Below the pieces are notes generated by a model. It saw only the letters and a program-made list of their open reading frames with translations. It did not search any database and had not been told where the DNA came from. This document shows positions 4,994 to 5,461 of a DNA stretch of 5,461 nucleotides, piece by piece. Position 1 is the first letter of the stretch. Each line of letters opens with the position of its first letter. The stretch comes from Anaerolineaceae bacterium (lineage in GTDB: Bacteria; Chloroflexota; Anaerolineae; Anaerolineales; Anaerolineaceae), in the NCBI GenBank assembly GCA_030620065.1, contig JAUXFJ010000125.1:1-5461 (forward strand), in the 5' to 3' direction. The position numbers and the translations under genes were made by a program.

Positions 4994-5461
4994 ATGAATA
5001 AAAAATCAAGCTCAACGACAGCTTTTGACCCCCAAAGTATGCTTCTCTATATCGATTTCGACCTGATCGTGATTAACAAACAAGCCGGTCTCTTATCCAT
5101 TCAGGATGGATACGACCTTAGCCTGCCCCATCTGGCGACAGTCTTCGAACCAAAATATGGAAAAGTCTGGATAATTCACCGTTTGGATAAAGAAACCAGC
5201 GGTGTAATGCTCCTTGGGCGCAATCCCCAAACCCATCGCGCCCTGAACGAACAATTCAAGAATAGAACAATTGAGAAGATTTACCATTGCTTGGTAATGG
5301 ATAATCCGCTCTGGAATAGCAAATTTGTCAACCTGCCACTATTGAAAGATGCAGATCGTTTACATCGCACGCGCGTAAATGATAATACGGGTAAACCTGC
5401 CATGACCGCCTTCAAGGTGCTCAAACGTTTTAATCGGTATGCTTTGCTTGTGTGCCAGATA
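4994..5461 (+). CDS. RluA-family pseudouridine synthase (partial, runs off right edge)
   Basis: Enzymes of this family turn uridine into pseudouridine in rRNA or tRNA. The first 156 codons are present. They show the family start LYIDFDLIVINKQAGLLS (18-35), with a shortened loop in place of the usual longer segment, then the catalytic motif HRLDKETSGVMLLGRN (62-77), where Asp65 is the nucleophile. NEQFKNRTIEKIYHCLV (84-100) follows as in the family, and TGKPAMTAFKVL (134-145) near the edge. There is no S4 RNA-binding domain before the catalytic core, unlike many RluD/RluC proteins. The remaining C-terminal part lies outside. ATG 4994 is the only sensible start in a frame that stays open back to the DegV stop, but no Shine-Dalgarno precedes it, and it starts 24 bases after the terminator T-run; a promoter is not visible. 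Which RNA position is modified cannot be told. Confidence 0.9.
   Translation, partial: MNKKSSSTTAFDPQSMLLYIDFDLIVINKQAGLLSIQDGYDLSLPHLATVFEPKYGKVWIIHRLDKETSGVMLLGRNPQTHRALNEQFKNRTIEKIYHCLVMDNPLWNSKFVNLPLLKDADRLHRTRVNDNTGKPAMTAFKVLKRFNRYALLVCQI

Noticed and set aside
1..5461. CRISPR array, insertion sequence, prophage or toxin-antitoxin system
   Set aside because: No regularly spaced repeats, transposase-like frames or paired small genes were seen on either strand.

Overview
The window is about 5.5 kb of ordinary-looking bacterial chromosome with moderate GC and AT-rich intergenic gaps. The gene set suggests a Chloroflexota bacterium, most likely of the Anaerolineae type. It includes a Tat-exported envelope protein resembling an L,D-transpeptidase, a membrane-tethered SH3b protein with a Pro/Thr-rich stalk, and a small protein ending in two zinc ribbons. 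This placement rests on remembered family resemblance, not on a marker gene, so it is an inference.

Left part, minus strand (1-1260): smpB (trans-translation, GTG start with a good Shine-Dalgarno) is followed by the 5' two-thirds or so of a Tat-signal, SH3-like gene that runs off the left edge. That second gene has its own promoter-like sequence in the 111-bp gap, with a perfect 14-bp palindrome overlapping its -35. Divergent from smpB, across a 236-bp gap, is a patatin-like phospholipase (1497-2429, plus). The gap holds a coding-looking open frame with no usual start codon.

Middle (2473-3790): an SH3b membrane protein on the minus strand converges on the patatin gene. It diverges from a 197-aa double-zinc-ribbon protein across a 100-bp AT-rich intergenic region containing a palindrome and overlapping TATAAT boxes. 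No known function can be assigned to the N-terminal domain of the zinc-ribbon protein.

Right part, plus strand (3791-5461): a 288-bp non-coding stretch carries an inverted repeat, a promoter-like -10 and a possible structured leader. It is followed by a DegV-family fatty-acid-binding protein gene, a textbook intrinsic terminator, and the first 156 codons of an RluA-type pseudouridine synthase that runs off the right edge.

The genes do not form one operon or pathway. Themes are envelope and lipid handling (L,D-transpeptidase-like, SH3b, patatin, DegV) and translation/RNA housekeeping (SmpB, pseudouridine synthase). I found no CRISPR array, transposon, tRNA, rRNA or defence system. The most under-described items are the zinc-ribbon protein with its divergent SH3b neighbour, the leader of the DegV gene, and the start-less frame upstream of the patatin gene.
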